This document shows positions 7,436-17,816 of a stretch of 20,267 bases of DNA, piece after piece (positions within the stretch are counted from its first letter, which is position 1; each line of letters starts with the position of its first letter). The stretch is from the NCBI GenBank assembly GCA_023375785.1, contig SZWC01001578.1, forward strand, positions 49,531-69,797, given 5' to 3'. Made by a program: the position numbers and the translations under genes. The notes beneath the pieces were generated by a model. That model was not told where the DNA came from and made no database searches. It saw nothing but the letters and a program-made list of their open reading frames with translations. Source of the DNA: Penium margaritaceum (lineage: Eukaryota; Streptophyta; Zygnematophyceae; Desmidiales; Peniaceae).

Positions 7436-10432
7436 TCGCAATGTCTCCAATATCCTAGACGATGGAGATGTGCTGAAGATTTTTACAAGGTTCTTGCCTG
7501 GGATTTAATCTTTCAGGTGTCCCTCCAGTGTTGCTGTGCTTTAATGCCACGTGTTATGCCGAGTGGAACGTGGATGGTTGCGAGGGGCGAGGTATGGAGA
7601 AGAAAAATATTAAAGGAATTGGGAAAATTGGGTAGATTTTAATGAGCAGAAAACGTACTTCGATGAAAAGTGTTGCAACTATCGACTGCATACATATAGG
7701 AGCGGAAAAAACAATGACACATACTTAGGGTCTTGGGCACTTGTGTCAAGTAACGCGTGTGGCATCGCTTCATGAGAGGCTATTTTTAGAAAGTACACAA
7801 GAAGTTGAGGGGTTTCGATAATTTTGAGGTGCGCATTCGTAAAATTTTAGTGCCTTCAAGAAGCTGAGTGAACATTATCTGAACATTAATATGATATGCG
7901 GTAGTTCTGTCAATTTTCTGGAAAGTGGTTATATCTTTCATTTCTTTATGGAACGGAACTCTGGAGGTTGAGGCAAGATGTTAAAACTCCTTCGGTAGTA
8001 TTGTGTAATAATCCAGATTTTGACACATGGTGGGCCACAAATGTAATGGAAAACATGTCCATGCACAGAGTTTGGGGTTTAGGGATACTTGAGGGACGTA
8101 ACAACCTTCTAGTCACGCATAGCGTAATTTGAAAATGGACAAGTAGAAGTTGAAATGAACGAGAAGATTTGGAAAAACGGAACACTTGACTATTCAATAA
8201 CATGTTTATTTTGACACCAATTGTTTGAACAGTCAGACCTATACGTACAAGTGTTAGAACAATGATTAGGCTTGGTTGAGGTCTTGGGTGCTTGGAGTGA
8301 ACAAAATGTTTGAAGGTGTGTTGTGAGTGGATAGTATGAGAAAGTCTGCCAATTTTTTTATTTTTTTAGAATGCTGAAGCACTTCTTTGTGAGATCTAAC
8401 ATCATGAAGAAGTCGACTGAAGATTGTTGAAAGAGGGATATAATTTGTTGATGAATTTTCTATTCCATGCACGACAATTTCAAGGTTACACACATACTTA
8501 GGAGAAATATTGATAGGCATGGCATTTGGTCAAAACATTCACACGCATTTTGCAGAGAAATCCTCCAATCACCATTTGAGAGGCTAATATTGTAATGATA
8601 AAGTTTTCAATTGTAGAATTCAGGGACTTTTGTACGTCAGGGAGGTAACACTGGCCTTGCTTTTGTTCTATGGAATCGTAGCACATTACGACATGTAATC
8701 AATATCCAGCTAAAACTACAGTATGATTCCCTGATACCAACATTTGATTACTTCACTGCCGGTTTCCCAATCTTATGAAGTAACAACGATTCTCCAATTT
8801 TTTTACAAACCCAACACTAAGCCCAAAAAATGCAAACAATGCCTCATCGTGCACGCTGAGCCCACTTTTACAAGAAAACATGCAATGATTGAAATAGAAA
8901 TGTTTCTTCCTCATTCTATGATGCCTCAATTTGTGTGTTTCCATGTACACTTAATGCCCTCTTCTTTTATGTTGATACTGGTGTACAAAAAGTTAAAACA
9001 TATGGTCAACTTTCGTCAATGGTTATGACTGGGGGCTTGTTTTTTAATTGGTTTTTCTCTGATGTTGCTAAAATGACATTTTAATAATCGAGTTCACGCA
9101 GACAGGAAGATGTGCATGACCATGGCCAAAATGGTGCGCCACTCTCTATTATGTACACTGTGCAACGTTTGGCAGATTGCACGCGACATTGCATGTCAGA
9201 ACTACGGAAGTGAGGCCAAAAAGCTCAGGCCCCTTTATTCCAGTCTTGACAGCTGCCTTCCCGCAAGGCTCTTTCCTAAAATTGCAGTGAATGGGCTTGT
9301 AGTGAGCAAGGTGAAAGAAAGAAAGAACTGTTTTTCATCCCTTCTAAATGTTTTTTTTTTCTTCCTACTTTGTCCATTTTTCATTCTTGGTTAGTCTGTC
9401 TAATCAATTTATCCAACATAACAAGCTTACTTGAAAAGAAATAAACTATAACTGCATTTACTGTGGAAAACATGGTGGCACACTTGAGTTTAGAATTTCG
9501 TTCTTCAAAGATTGTAAACCATTGTAAAAAAGTTGTCTTAGTCTCAAATTTGCAAATGAAACTTACGTCATATGAAATTGTCTCTCTATTGCATCTCCTG
9601 TATGCTCACAGTGCCACAGTTCTGTCTGTCGTATTGCATGACACATAGAACAACGGGAGCCAGGCCAACAAGCTTGTCCCTATTTATAATCAGACGGAAT
9701 AGGCCGAACATGTACCGTAACATTTTAATATCTAACAATGATTTGGTTGAATTGTTAGTAAACAGAATATTTTTAAAGGAAGTTATGTTTCCAATGATTT
9801 ATTAAAATTTTGGTTCCAAAATTTTAGAGAGAGAAAGTGAAAATTGTGTTGTCAAACGTTCTTAACCATCATGCGAATTGTAATGAGCCGGTCAGTAGTT
9901 TCATTAGAAAATCAGCAATGATTTTATTGTTAGCAGGATGGAACGGATTGTAAAGGAAGGATAACGAAATGGATAGTAGGAAAGGACGGAACCCCTGTAA
10001 AAAATTTGACCTCTGATATGTATTTCTAGGAGAATGGACGTTCTGTTAAATAAATCCAAAAACGTGAGTAGTCTGTACAAAAGGTGAGTGGAATTGACTC
10101 CTCCCCTGAAATGACCATCAATCCGAAGATCAATATTTTGTAGATTGTCATAGGGCTCCCTGATTTAATGAAGTGTATTTTTTCTTTGCCTATTGACTGG
10201 ACACTTTGTTGCTATGCCTCGTCGTCTTCTTCAAGCTGACTCAGCGGAGTATGCAAAGTGAGCGGTACATGTCACCTAATTCATTCCTGGTGAGACACCC
10301 CGGTGCATTCCGGTGACCAACAATTTGGCTCCATCGTTGTTAGCACCGGCGTGTTAGCAAGGGGTTGTTGTGTGGCCATCCTGTTGTAGTATCCTCACTG
10401 ATCTAAGGGAATACATGAGGATAATTTAGGAT
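7436..10432. other. AT-rich region without recognisable genes
   Basis: About 3 kb of AT-rich sequence lies between the gypsy gag relic and element B. Open frames are short (up to about 110 codons), occur on both strands and show no family motif that I recognise. It probably holds the leader and 5' LTR of the gypsy element plus older debris, but the LTR cannot be delimited because its partner would lie off the left edge. Confidence 0.5.
8731..8739 (-). other. Possible gypsy primer-binding site
   Basis: TGGTATCAG on the minus strand matches the first nine bases of the standard complement to the 3' end of initiator tRNA-Met, and then diverges. It has the right strand and lies upstream of the gag relic, with a CA-ended stretch five bases before it. 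The leader to gag would be about 1.3 kb, which is long. A nine-base match can arise by chance. Confidence 0.3.
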
Positions 10433-11080
10433 TGTCAACTGGCCAGAGGCAAACGGACTAGAAAAGAGGGCCGCACAATAGCACCTGTCGTCCGCTCCTA
10501 GCATTTCAGCTAGGAGAAGATATCACTCTCAGGATCACGGTTCCACACTGAGCAGTTCCTAGGCAATCACTTTCTAGCAATTGTGTCCACTGAACACTTG
10601 GTCACTTTCGCACGAGGTGCTAGTCAAAGACTAACTCTTGGCGCTTAGACCAACCAGTGTCTTCTTTATACTGTTCTTTAGTTGGACAACTCTGTGAGGA
10701 GCATCTAAGGCCAGATTGTGTAATTAGAATGACGAATGAGCCTAGTACATATGGTCCTAGGCCTGGTTTCACACCACCTCACCAGCTCGCCAACTAGCGC
10801 ATTCACTGACCGCCAAGTGGCACATACTCCTTATGCATGGAGAAATGTCTAAGAAACTTCCCCTGTGCAGGAAGGTCAAAAATCTTCCTACGCACATCAG
10901 GGCTTGATTGCAGGACCTGTTGTCCCTAAGTCCAACATGCTATCCGTTGCGCTACACTTCTGGTGTCTCGCTTGGACCTGCACCAAGAACAAGGTTTGGG
11001 GGAATTACTCCAAGGGAGCAGTGCATGCCCAACCTGTCCGTCACGCCATAGCAATGGCCATAGGACATAAAAGAACAACA
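10433..11080 (-). repeat. 3' LTR of element B
   Basis: 648 bp. On the minus strand it runs from TGTTGTTC at 11080 to TTGACA at 10433, and it is a direct repeat of 15437-16125. It carries TATAAAG on the minus strand at 10664-10670. It lacks about 40 bp present near 15780-15828 of the partner. Confidence 0.9.
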
Positions 11081-11215
11081 ATCTGTCCCTTGCACCTTAG
11101 GCCACCTCCTCTTGTAGTCTTCTTCTGCATGACCCCGTAGCTTTGTGTTGTGTTTGTGCACGTCAGCTTTCTTCGTCAGTTAGTTCTTATCTCTTGCATC
11201 CACCATGCGGACTCC
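11081..11215 (-). other. 3' untranslated region and polypurine tract of element B
   Basis: On the minus strand, AAGGGACAGAT abuts the 3' LTR start TGTTG. This is the copia-type polypurine tract that primes plus-strand DNA. The rest, up to the Pol stop near 11216, is non-coding. Confidence 0.65.
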
Positions 11216-12780
11216 TCAAACACCTGCAACATGCAAGTCGTTGTCTAGCGGCTTTGTCAAGAAGTCCGCAAGCATTTTCTTGGTTGCGACGAGCTCCAGT
11301 TCCATGACACCCTTGGCGACAAGGTCATGTGAGTAGTGGTACCGAATATCGATGTGCTTTGTACGCCTAGAGATCATGTCATCCTCTGCCATATCGATGG
11401 CACTTTGGTTGTCAACGCACATAACCATTGCTTCCTCTTGTGGTGCCTTGACCTTATCAAGCAAACTGCGAAGCTACTCTATTTCCTTGTACACTTCAGA
11501 GAGTGTAATGTACTCTGCCTCAGCAGTAGAAAGCGAGACGCAGTCCTGCTTCCTACTTGCCCACGAGACCGCACCACCATTGAGAAGACAGACAAACCCT
11601 GAGGTGGACTTCCTGTCATCAATCCGCCCTCCCCAGTCCACGTCACTGTAGCATGTCAGTCGCAGCGATTCTGATCCTCCTAGACCTCCAAACGGAAGTC
11701 CCACGTGCTGAGTCTTTTTGAGGTAGCAAAAAATCCGCTTCACGGCCTGCCAATGTTCTGGCCCAGGGTTGGCCACAAACGTGCTCACTTGGCCCACTGC
11801 ATAAGTAATGTCAGGTCGCATTTCCACCTTCGCATACATGAGGCTCCCAAGGGTGGACTGGTACGGAATGTTTTGCATCTCCCGTTGGTCTGCCTTGTTG
11901 CTTGGTGACATGGAGGAGGAGAGCTTGCAATCGGAGGGCATGGGGGTGCTGACGGGTTTGCAGTCCTCCATGTTGTAGCGCTTCAAGACGTCCATGATGT
12001 ACTTGGTCTGGTTCAGCTCAATGGTTCCTGCTTTGGGGTTGTGGTGAACAGCAATTCCAAGGTAGTACTCGCGAGGTCCCATGTCCTTCATCTTGAATCT
12101 GCTGGCCAGATTTTTCTTAAGGTCCGTAAGGGCCTCCTGCAAGGAAGAACGCATGATATGATCGTCCACATACAATGCCACAAGCAGCAAGCCACGTTCT
12201 TCCTCCTGCACATAGAAGCTGGGATCATTCTTGCAGTGCACCAAGGAGATCTCAGCCATGAAGCTGTCCATCTCCTTCTACCAGATCCGTGGGGCCTGTT
12301 TCAGTTCATACAATGCCTTCACCAGCTTGCACACCTTACCCTCGGGTGCTTTGACACCTTCCGATACCTCCACTAGCACCTCCTTGTCGAGCTTCCCATA
12401 AAAGAAGGCTGTCTTCACATCCATCTAGCGGATCTCAAGGTATCTGGCGGTAGTAACGGCGAGCAGGGACTTGATGAAGGCAAACGTGATGACAGGTGCA
12501 AAGGTCTCATCGTACTCAGACCCTGTGCGCTGTGAGAATCCTTTCTCCATGAGCCTTGCCTTGTACTTGTCGATGCTATCATCTTGCCTCCACTTCAAAT
12601 AGTGGAAGCAAGATGAACCCACTTTGAGCCCACCACGTGAGTGTTAGCGGGTCTATCCACTAGCACCCATGTGCCATTTTCTTCGATGGACACAAGCTCG
12701 CTGTCCACTGCCTCCTTCCACTTGGCCGCATCGGGCTTTGCCAGCGCCTCAGCCACTGTGGGCAGCTCTCCCTGAGCCAA
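11216..12780 (-). pseudogene. Element B reverse transcriptase and RNase H
   Basis: Minus strand. 12780-12595 holds the linker end and RT start (EAVDSELVSIEENGTW, HVVGSKWV), then a frameshift near 12600 leads to 12622-12425 (YKARLMEKGFSQ, YDETFAPV). After a TAG at 12425-12427 comes MDVKTAFFYGKLDKEV, and after a TAG at 12278-12280 the frame 12271-11474. That frame has ALYVDDHIM, with the catalytic YVDD intact (first catalytic Asp at 12164-12166), MKDMGPREYYLGI, GSLMYAKVEMRPDI and the RNase H motifs CYSDVDWGG and STAEAEY. A TAG at 11474-11476 separates the last part (CVDNQSAIDMAEDD, RRTKHIDIRYHY, ADFLTKPLDND). Catalytic residues persist, but three stops and one frameshift kill it. Confidence 0.9.
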
Positions 12781-13379
12781 ACAGGACCAGCTCAGTCCAG
12801 TCCAACTTTTGGTGTTAGTAGCGTACTTTGGAGTTTGTTTTCTTTGTCATGTGCTGTGGCGCTGTATTGCTAGTGGATCTTCGCAATGCTGTTGCTCCTC
12901 TGCTGCTGGCTGTCCTCAAGTTTCTTTTTCTTCTTTTGAAGAGCCACTGGCCTCCGAGCTGGTTTTAGAGGCCTCGGACGTCTCTGACTCTGTGTCGGAA
13001 CTTGCCGCTACGTCAGCCTGCGCAGCCGCTCTCCCTTCCACACCACTCTTCTTCATGGCCTGCCGCACTTGCACCACTTCCCATTTTTCAGGAGCTTGAT
13101 CTCCTGACTCCAAGAGCACCAACCACTCTCCCTGTTTTGGAGCTTGTGTGGGATCAAGCACCACTTCTTTGCCTGGTTTCCTCTTGTCAAAGGTCAAGTC
13201 CCGGCTGGTGATGACTCTTCTTGCTTCATGTCCCACAAGCGGTAGGTCTTGTGGGCTGTCTCATAGCTCACCATCACGCACTTTTGTGCTCTTGTATCTA
13301 GCTTGCCGCCACTCTCTCCTGCCTGGACCTTTGCCCATGCGGTGCAGCCAAAAACTTCGAGGTGTGATGCATCCGGCTT
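12781..13379 (-). pseudogene. Element B integrase C-terminus and acidic linker
   Basis: One minus-strand frame near 13379-13240 reads ASHLEVFGCTAWAKVQAGE and YETAHKTYRLWDM, which parallels residues about 715-760 of element A. It then shifts into 13236-12916, which reads ARRVITSRDLTFDKRKPGKE followed by a linker rich in Glu, Ser and Ala. Further frames toward 12781 are broken. The linker joins integrase to reverse transcriptase in the polyprotein. Confidence 0.8.
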
Positions 13380-14264
13380 CTACTCTGACCATAATTCTTG
13401 TGGCGTCATCTGTTGCTTGCCCTTTTTCTTGCCGCGCCTACCCAGAGCAGCCGCAAGAGTCAGGTTGACAATGTAGCATGCGGTTCTTGCCGCTTCCGCC
13501 CAAAAGCGTGGTGGAAGTTCTGCATCAAAGAGCATGCTGCGCACCATGCCGAGGATGGTCTGATTCACTCGCTCGGCCACACGATTGCTTTGTGTTTTAT
13601 AGGGAGTTGTGGGCTGCTCGTTAGTCCCATGTTGCTGCAACCAGCCCTTGCATGCTTCATACTCTCTACCGTTGTTGCTGTGTATTGCTTTGACTTTCTT
13701 TCCAGTTTGCCGCTCCAACATGGCGACGAACTCCTGCATGTTTTCTCTGACCTCTCCCTTGGTTTTGAGGAAGAAGATCCACACCTTGCGGCCGTGGTCG
13801 TCGATGAATTTCAGAAAATACTTGCTGCCACCGTTTGATGGCGTGCGAAAGGTTCTGCACACATCGGTGTGAATCAGGTCAAGTGCTGATTCTACGCGGT
13901 GACCACTGCGCTCAAAGCGCATTTGCTTGGTCTTGCCTTGGAGGCAGGGTTCCCACAGACTGCCACACCCAACCGCATCCTTCTCGCAACCATCCATGCC
14001 GCGGACCGGCTGTTGTTGCTAGATGACTTGGAGCGTGCTGTTTGCAACGTGCCCAAAGCGTCTATGCCACAGATCAGCATCTTTGTCCTTTGCGGTAGAG
14101 GACCTTGATGTCCTCGTTCCTGGCGATGACCGCCTTCTTCTGGGTGAACACCGCCGTCATGTTGTTGTCCATTATTTTTGAAACAGCCAGGAGGTTTGCA
14201 GCAAACGAGGGCATGTAGACCACGTCACGTAACCGCCACCGCCATCGCTTCCGCTGCCACCTTT
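13380..14264 (-). pseudogene. Element B protease remnant and integrase
   Basis: Minus strand. The part nearest gag starts with VVYMPSFAANLLAVSK (about 14224-14177), the C-terminal half of a copia protease; the half with the D-S-G active site is missing. Next comes DLWHRRFGHVANSTL, the start of the integrase zinc domain, broken by stops. The frame 13997-13380 (205 codons) then gives CLQGK, LIHTDVC (Asp45), a core in which the second catalytic residue is Asn (SNNGREY, residue 108 at 13674-13676) and VAERVNQ (Glu142). In family A the equivalent residue is Asp609. FWAEAARTACYIVNL closes the core. With D changed to N this integrase would be inactive. Confidence 0.88.
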
Positions 14265-15053
14265 CTAACCAGAGGCTGACCCTTTGCTCCCTTGGCCACC
14301 GTAGCGTGCGGCATAGGCTGAGAAGTAAGCCTCACTTCCTCTATGGTGCATGGCCTCGTTTTGCATGTACTTGGACACTACCATGTACGTCAGGTCATCC
14401 TCCTTCCAACCGCCCATGACGGTGATCATTGGGCTCCAGCTCTCCGGTAGCGCCATGAGGAGGATCATGGCTTGCATGTTTTTGTCAAGGTCCTAATTCA
14501 TCTGGCGAGCCTCACCAAGGAGTCCTTCAAACTCCTGTAGGAAATCGGGGATTGATTCACCCTCATTCACCCGCATGTTGATCAGGTGTTGTAGGATGAA
14601 TAATCTATTTGCGAGGGAGGTGGATTGGTGCACGCGCTTGATCTTGTTGTCAACTTTGGAAGCCAGCGTGTACCCGGCAATGATGGGAACATACTTCTTA
14701 GCAATTGCATTTCTAAGAAATGACATGACAATATCATTCCGTTCCATCCATGCCTCGTGCTCCAATGAGCCCAACGCAGGAACCTGCTCCTCTCCCGTTA
14801 GAAGCTTGATGAAGCCGCGCACTTTCATTGCCAGTTCGAACTGCCATCTCTAGAGCGGAAAGTCGTTCCCCTCCAAGACCGGGATTCCTCCCAAAGATCC
14901 AAGACCTTGCGGTAGTGCGGTAGTACTCACGGTTGCTCCCGTGGTTTACCCTGTGGTAGCCACTGTTGAGTTTGAGGACTGTCTTGCGTCAGCCCCTGTT
15001 GTGTTTGAGGACTACCATGCGGGAGCCCCCACTGCTCCTGATGGGTCAGCCAT
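14265..15053 (-). pseudogene. Element B gag
   Basis: From a probable ATG at 15051-15053 (MADPSGAVGAPA, then a TAG), minus strand. A low-complexity Ser/Thr/Ala N-terminus leads to VLEGNDFPL, a TAG at 14850-14852, then RWQFELAMKVRGFI. The frame 14828-14493 continues through SLANRLFILQHLINMRVNEGE. After a TAG at 14493-14495, 14477-14265 reads DLDKNMQAMILLMALPESW and YMQNEAMHHRGSEAYF. This is a UBN2-like copia Gag that aligns with residues about 14-200 of element A. Two of the stops fall where element A has Trp (24 and 143). The CCHC zinc knuckle that should follow is deleted together with the protease active site. Confidence 0.85.
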
Positions 15054-15419
15054 TTTAGCTGCCCTTTTCTGCACTCTACGTCTATGCTACCTTGATGCTG
15101 ATGTAGGCTGATGTTAGCTGATGTCAGCTACCAGTTTAAGGGTGCAATTCCATTGCTTACCCCTCCAGCCGATGTTTACCTACAAACACAGAAGAAAGAT
15201 CACACTAGCACACCCAGGGTCTTGCCTCTAAGGGCAGAGCTTGTCCTGGTTGGGACTGAAGGGGCGTGCCTCCAAGGACAGAGCATGTCCTTGGTCCCTG
15301 TGTGCTAGGTGAAAGTTCAGCCGTGGGGCCGATGAAGCAGATGGAGCTGATGAAGCTGACGTGCGCACCTGGAGAGAGAGTCCAAAAGTTGAGCGAAGCG
15401 TGCTTTACAACTGGTCAAT
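15054..15419 (-). other. Element B leader
   Basis: About 370 bases lie between the primer-binding site and the gag ATG; no gene is seen. In element A the same interval is only about 120 bases. The + strand frames here are short and show no motif. Confidence 0.5.
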
Positions 15420-15434
15420 GTGGGCCCATAACCC
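15420..15434 (-). other. Primer-binding site, internal tRNA-iMet type (element B)
   Basis: GGGTTATGGGCCCAC on the minus strand, two bases (AA) after the 5' LTR end. It is the exact complement of the initiator tRNA-Met anticodon arm (recalled plant sequence), not of the tRNA 3' end. The same 15 bases with the same AA spacer occur in element A at 17817-17831. Confidence 0.8.
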
Positions 15435-15436
15435 TT

Positions 15437-16125
15437 TGTAAACCGGCCTGAGGTAAACAGACTAGAAAACAGGGCCGACACAATAGCACCTGTAGTCCGC
15501 TCCTAGCATTTCACCTAGGAGAAGATATCACCTTGAGGATCACGGTTCCACACTGAGCAGTTCCTAGGCAATCACTTGCCAGCAACTGTGTCCACTTAAC
15601 ACTTGGTCACTTTCACGCGAGGTACCAATCAAAGACTAAGTCCTGGAGCTTAGACCAACCATTGTCTTCTTTATACTGTTCCTTAGTTGGACAACTCTGT
15701 GAGGAGCATCTAAGGCCAGATTTTGTAAGTAGAATGAGGAATGAGCCTGGTACATATGGTCCTAGGCCTGGCTTCTAAGGTGTGTGGGTAGTGGCACTTT
15801 TGGGGTGGCCACTCCACTCCACCTCACCATCTCGCCAATTGGTGCATTCACTGACCGCCAAGTGGCACATCCTCCTCATGCATGGAGAAATGTCTAAGAA
15901 AATTCCCCTGTGCAGGAAGGTAACAAATCTTCCTGCGCACATCAGGGCTCAATCGCAAGACCTGTTATCCCTAAGTCCAACATGCTATCTGTCGCGCTAC
16001 ACTTCTGGTGTCTTGCTTGGACTTACACCACGAACAAGGTTTGGGGGACTCACTTCGAGGGAGCAGTTCATGCCCAAGCTGTCCTTTAAGCCATAGCAGT
16101 GGCCATGGAGCATAAACGAACAACA
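15437..16125 (-). repeat. 5' LTR of element B
   Basis: 689 bp. On the minus strand it runs from TGTTGTTC at 16125 to TTTACA at 15437, a direct repeat of 10433-11080. TATAAAG on the minus strand at 15669-15675 is the likely core promoter and is conserved in both LTRs. Confidence 0.9.
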
Positions 16126-16723
<598 letters not shown>

Positions 16724-17160
16724 CTTATATAACATCTGTGGGTTTTGGTGTTTGTGATCCCTGCGTGCTCATTTGGACTCACTCGTGTATGAGGGGGCCT
16801 GGTGGGCTAGGTGCCATCATCCTTGTATAGGCCATGTAGAAGCTCATTAACAATATCTCATTGTTCTTAATGCATTAACAACTTAGCCAAAATTGGCCTT
16901 GTCTTTTTGAACTCACACCCACAGCTCTTTCCAGTTTTTGATGGACCTACATGTCCTGCATAGCTGTTCACATAGCATCAGAGCATAAGGGGGCTGTGTG
17001 GACTGTGGTGTAACACCAAAGGTCGATGGGAAGTGCCATAGGGCATCACACAGGCCGCAGTGTGGAGGAGAATCAAGTTCACTACAGAAAGGAGTAACAA
17101 ACAAAGTAGCTAATTCTGAAGCAGAGGCAACAATAGTCAATGCCAGTGCTATGTCAGTAG
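16724..17160. other. Unassigned sequence before element A
   Basis: No recognised gene. One minus-strand frame at 17140-16913 encodes 75 residues with several Cys but matches nothing that I recognise. This is the target flank of element A; the five bases before the LTR (17156-17160) are AGTAG. Confidence 0.4.
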
Positions 17161-17305
17161 TGTTGAATATGTTTGCCCCTTGTTCAGTATTGTACGACGG
17201 ATCAGGAATGCTCTGCCCCTTGTGGAGGTATGACCCCTGGATTTGTTGTAGGGTGACTCAACTATGCTCTGTCTCATGTGAGATATGACCTGTGAGTACA
17301 CCATG

Positions 17306-17369
17306 TAGGTGAGTGGTTAACTTGGCCATTTTGTTGATTTGGCCAAGTGAGAGGTCATGAGCTCGATCC
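17306..17369 (+). other. tRNA-like stretch in U3 of LTR A
   Basis: TAGGTGAGTGGTTAA at 17306-17320 resembles the D-arm (A box) of Leu/Ser tRNAs, with one mismatch to the A-box consensus. GCTCGATCC at 17361-17369, within a tRNA-T-arm-like context, has one mismatch to the B box. The spacing of 44 bases between boxes fits a Pol III internal promoter. Between them is a 9-bp perfect stem (17320-17328 with 17340-17348). A cloverleaf does not fold: acceptor and T stems do not pair. The left copy (rc of about 410-473) has the same arrangement with one more B-box change. It may be a captured tRNA or SINE fragment, or chance. Confidence 0.3.
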
Positions 17370-17569
17370 TGGCTCCATGCACATCTTGGTTGTTTTAGAA
17401 GCTTCCAAGAAAGAAAGTCCATTGCTTCTGGGAAGCAACACGGCTGATCAGTCACCTTGGCACAAGGATGCTTATGTGTCAAGCCCACAGCGCAAGTCTC
17501 TTGGTGATGTGGCAGGGTCAAGCCACTTCTTAGGAATGTGCTTTTGAGTTCTAGGACTGGACAGACAGC

Positions 17570-17578
17570 TATAAAAGG
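17570..17578 (+). promoter_or_regulatory. TATA box of LTR A
   Basis: TATAAAAGG, unchanged in the other copy (241-249). It places the likely U3/R boundary at about 17600-17610. Confidence 0.65.
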
Positions 17579-17795
17579 ACTTGTCTTGCATGCTGATCAA
17601 TCAACCCTTGCTTGATGCTCTCTTGCGTATTGACGACTTGAGCTCTTCTTGAGATGTAATGCTAAGGCGTTAGTACTCTTGAAGGTGAAGTGTATGCCTG
17701 ATTAAGTTTGGGGTGCACGACACATACCTGCAAAGGAAGAAGGTGTAAAAACCTTTGTGAGCTTTTTTGGTTTCGCGGCTTCTCTGCCGGAGGTG

Positions 17796-17813
17796 GTTAG
17801 CTCAGTAGCTAAC
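17796..17813 (+). other. Perfect hairpin at the end of LTR A
   Basis: GTTAGCT, loop CAGT, AGCTAAC. The 7-bp stem ends one base before the LTR terminus and four bases before the primer-binding site. It is unchanged in the left copy. Confidence 0.8.
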
Positions 17814-17816
17814 AAA

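Larger units (their letters stand above)
10433..16125 (-). mobile_element. Ty1/copia element B (old, defective)
   Basis: A complete-length element in minus orientation: 5' LTR 15437-16125, primer-binding site 15420-15434, gag, protease remnant, IN, RT, RNase H, polypurine tract 11081-11091 and 3' LTR 10433-11080. The domain order is that of Ty1/copia. Its Gag and integrase resemble those of family A closely enough to align by eye, but the LTRs do not. The LTRs differ by roughly 10% plus a 40-bp indel. The flanking five bases (10428-10432 AGGAT, 16126-16130 AATAT) are not a clean duplication, which suggests age or rearrangement. Confidence 0.92.
17161..17814 (+). repeat. 5' LTR of element A
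   Basis: 654 bp from TGTTGAATATG to TAACA, the inverted counterpart of 5-658 with 5 substitutions and one N. Both ends are fixed by the matching copy and by the primer-binding site that follows. Confidence 0.93.

Noticed and set aside
7946..9805. A series of 60-95 codon frames in the AT-rich region
   Set aside because: They lie on both strands, have no family motifs and mutual overlaps, and are of a length expected by chance.
10310..10335. TTTGGCTCCATCGTTGTTAG looks like a degraded gypsy primer site of the TGGCGCC type on the plus strand
   Set aside because: Only a partial match, with no LTR visible upstream and no gypsy coding sequence downstream on that strand.
16913..17140. Cysteine-bearing 75-codon minus-strand frame
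   Set aside because: No recognisable domain, no neighbouring exons or splice pattern that I could support; treated as unassigned.
17798..17808. TAGCTCAGTAG fits the Pol III A-box consensus exactly
   Set aside because: No B box follows within range, and the match is explained by the palindrome of the LTR-end hairpin.
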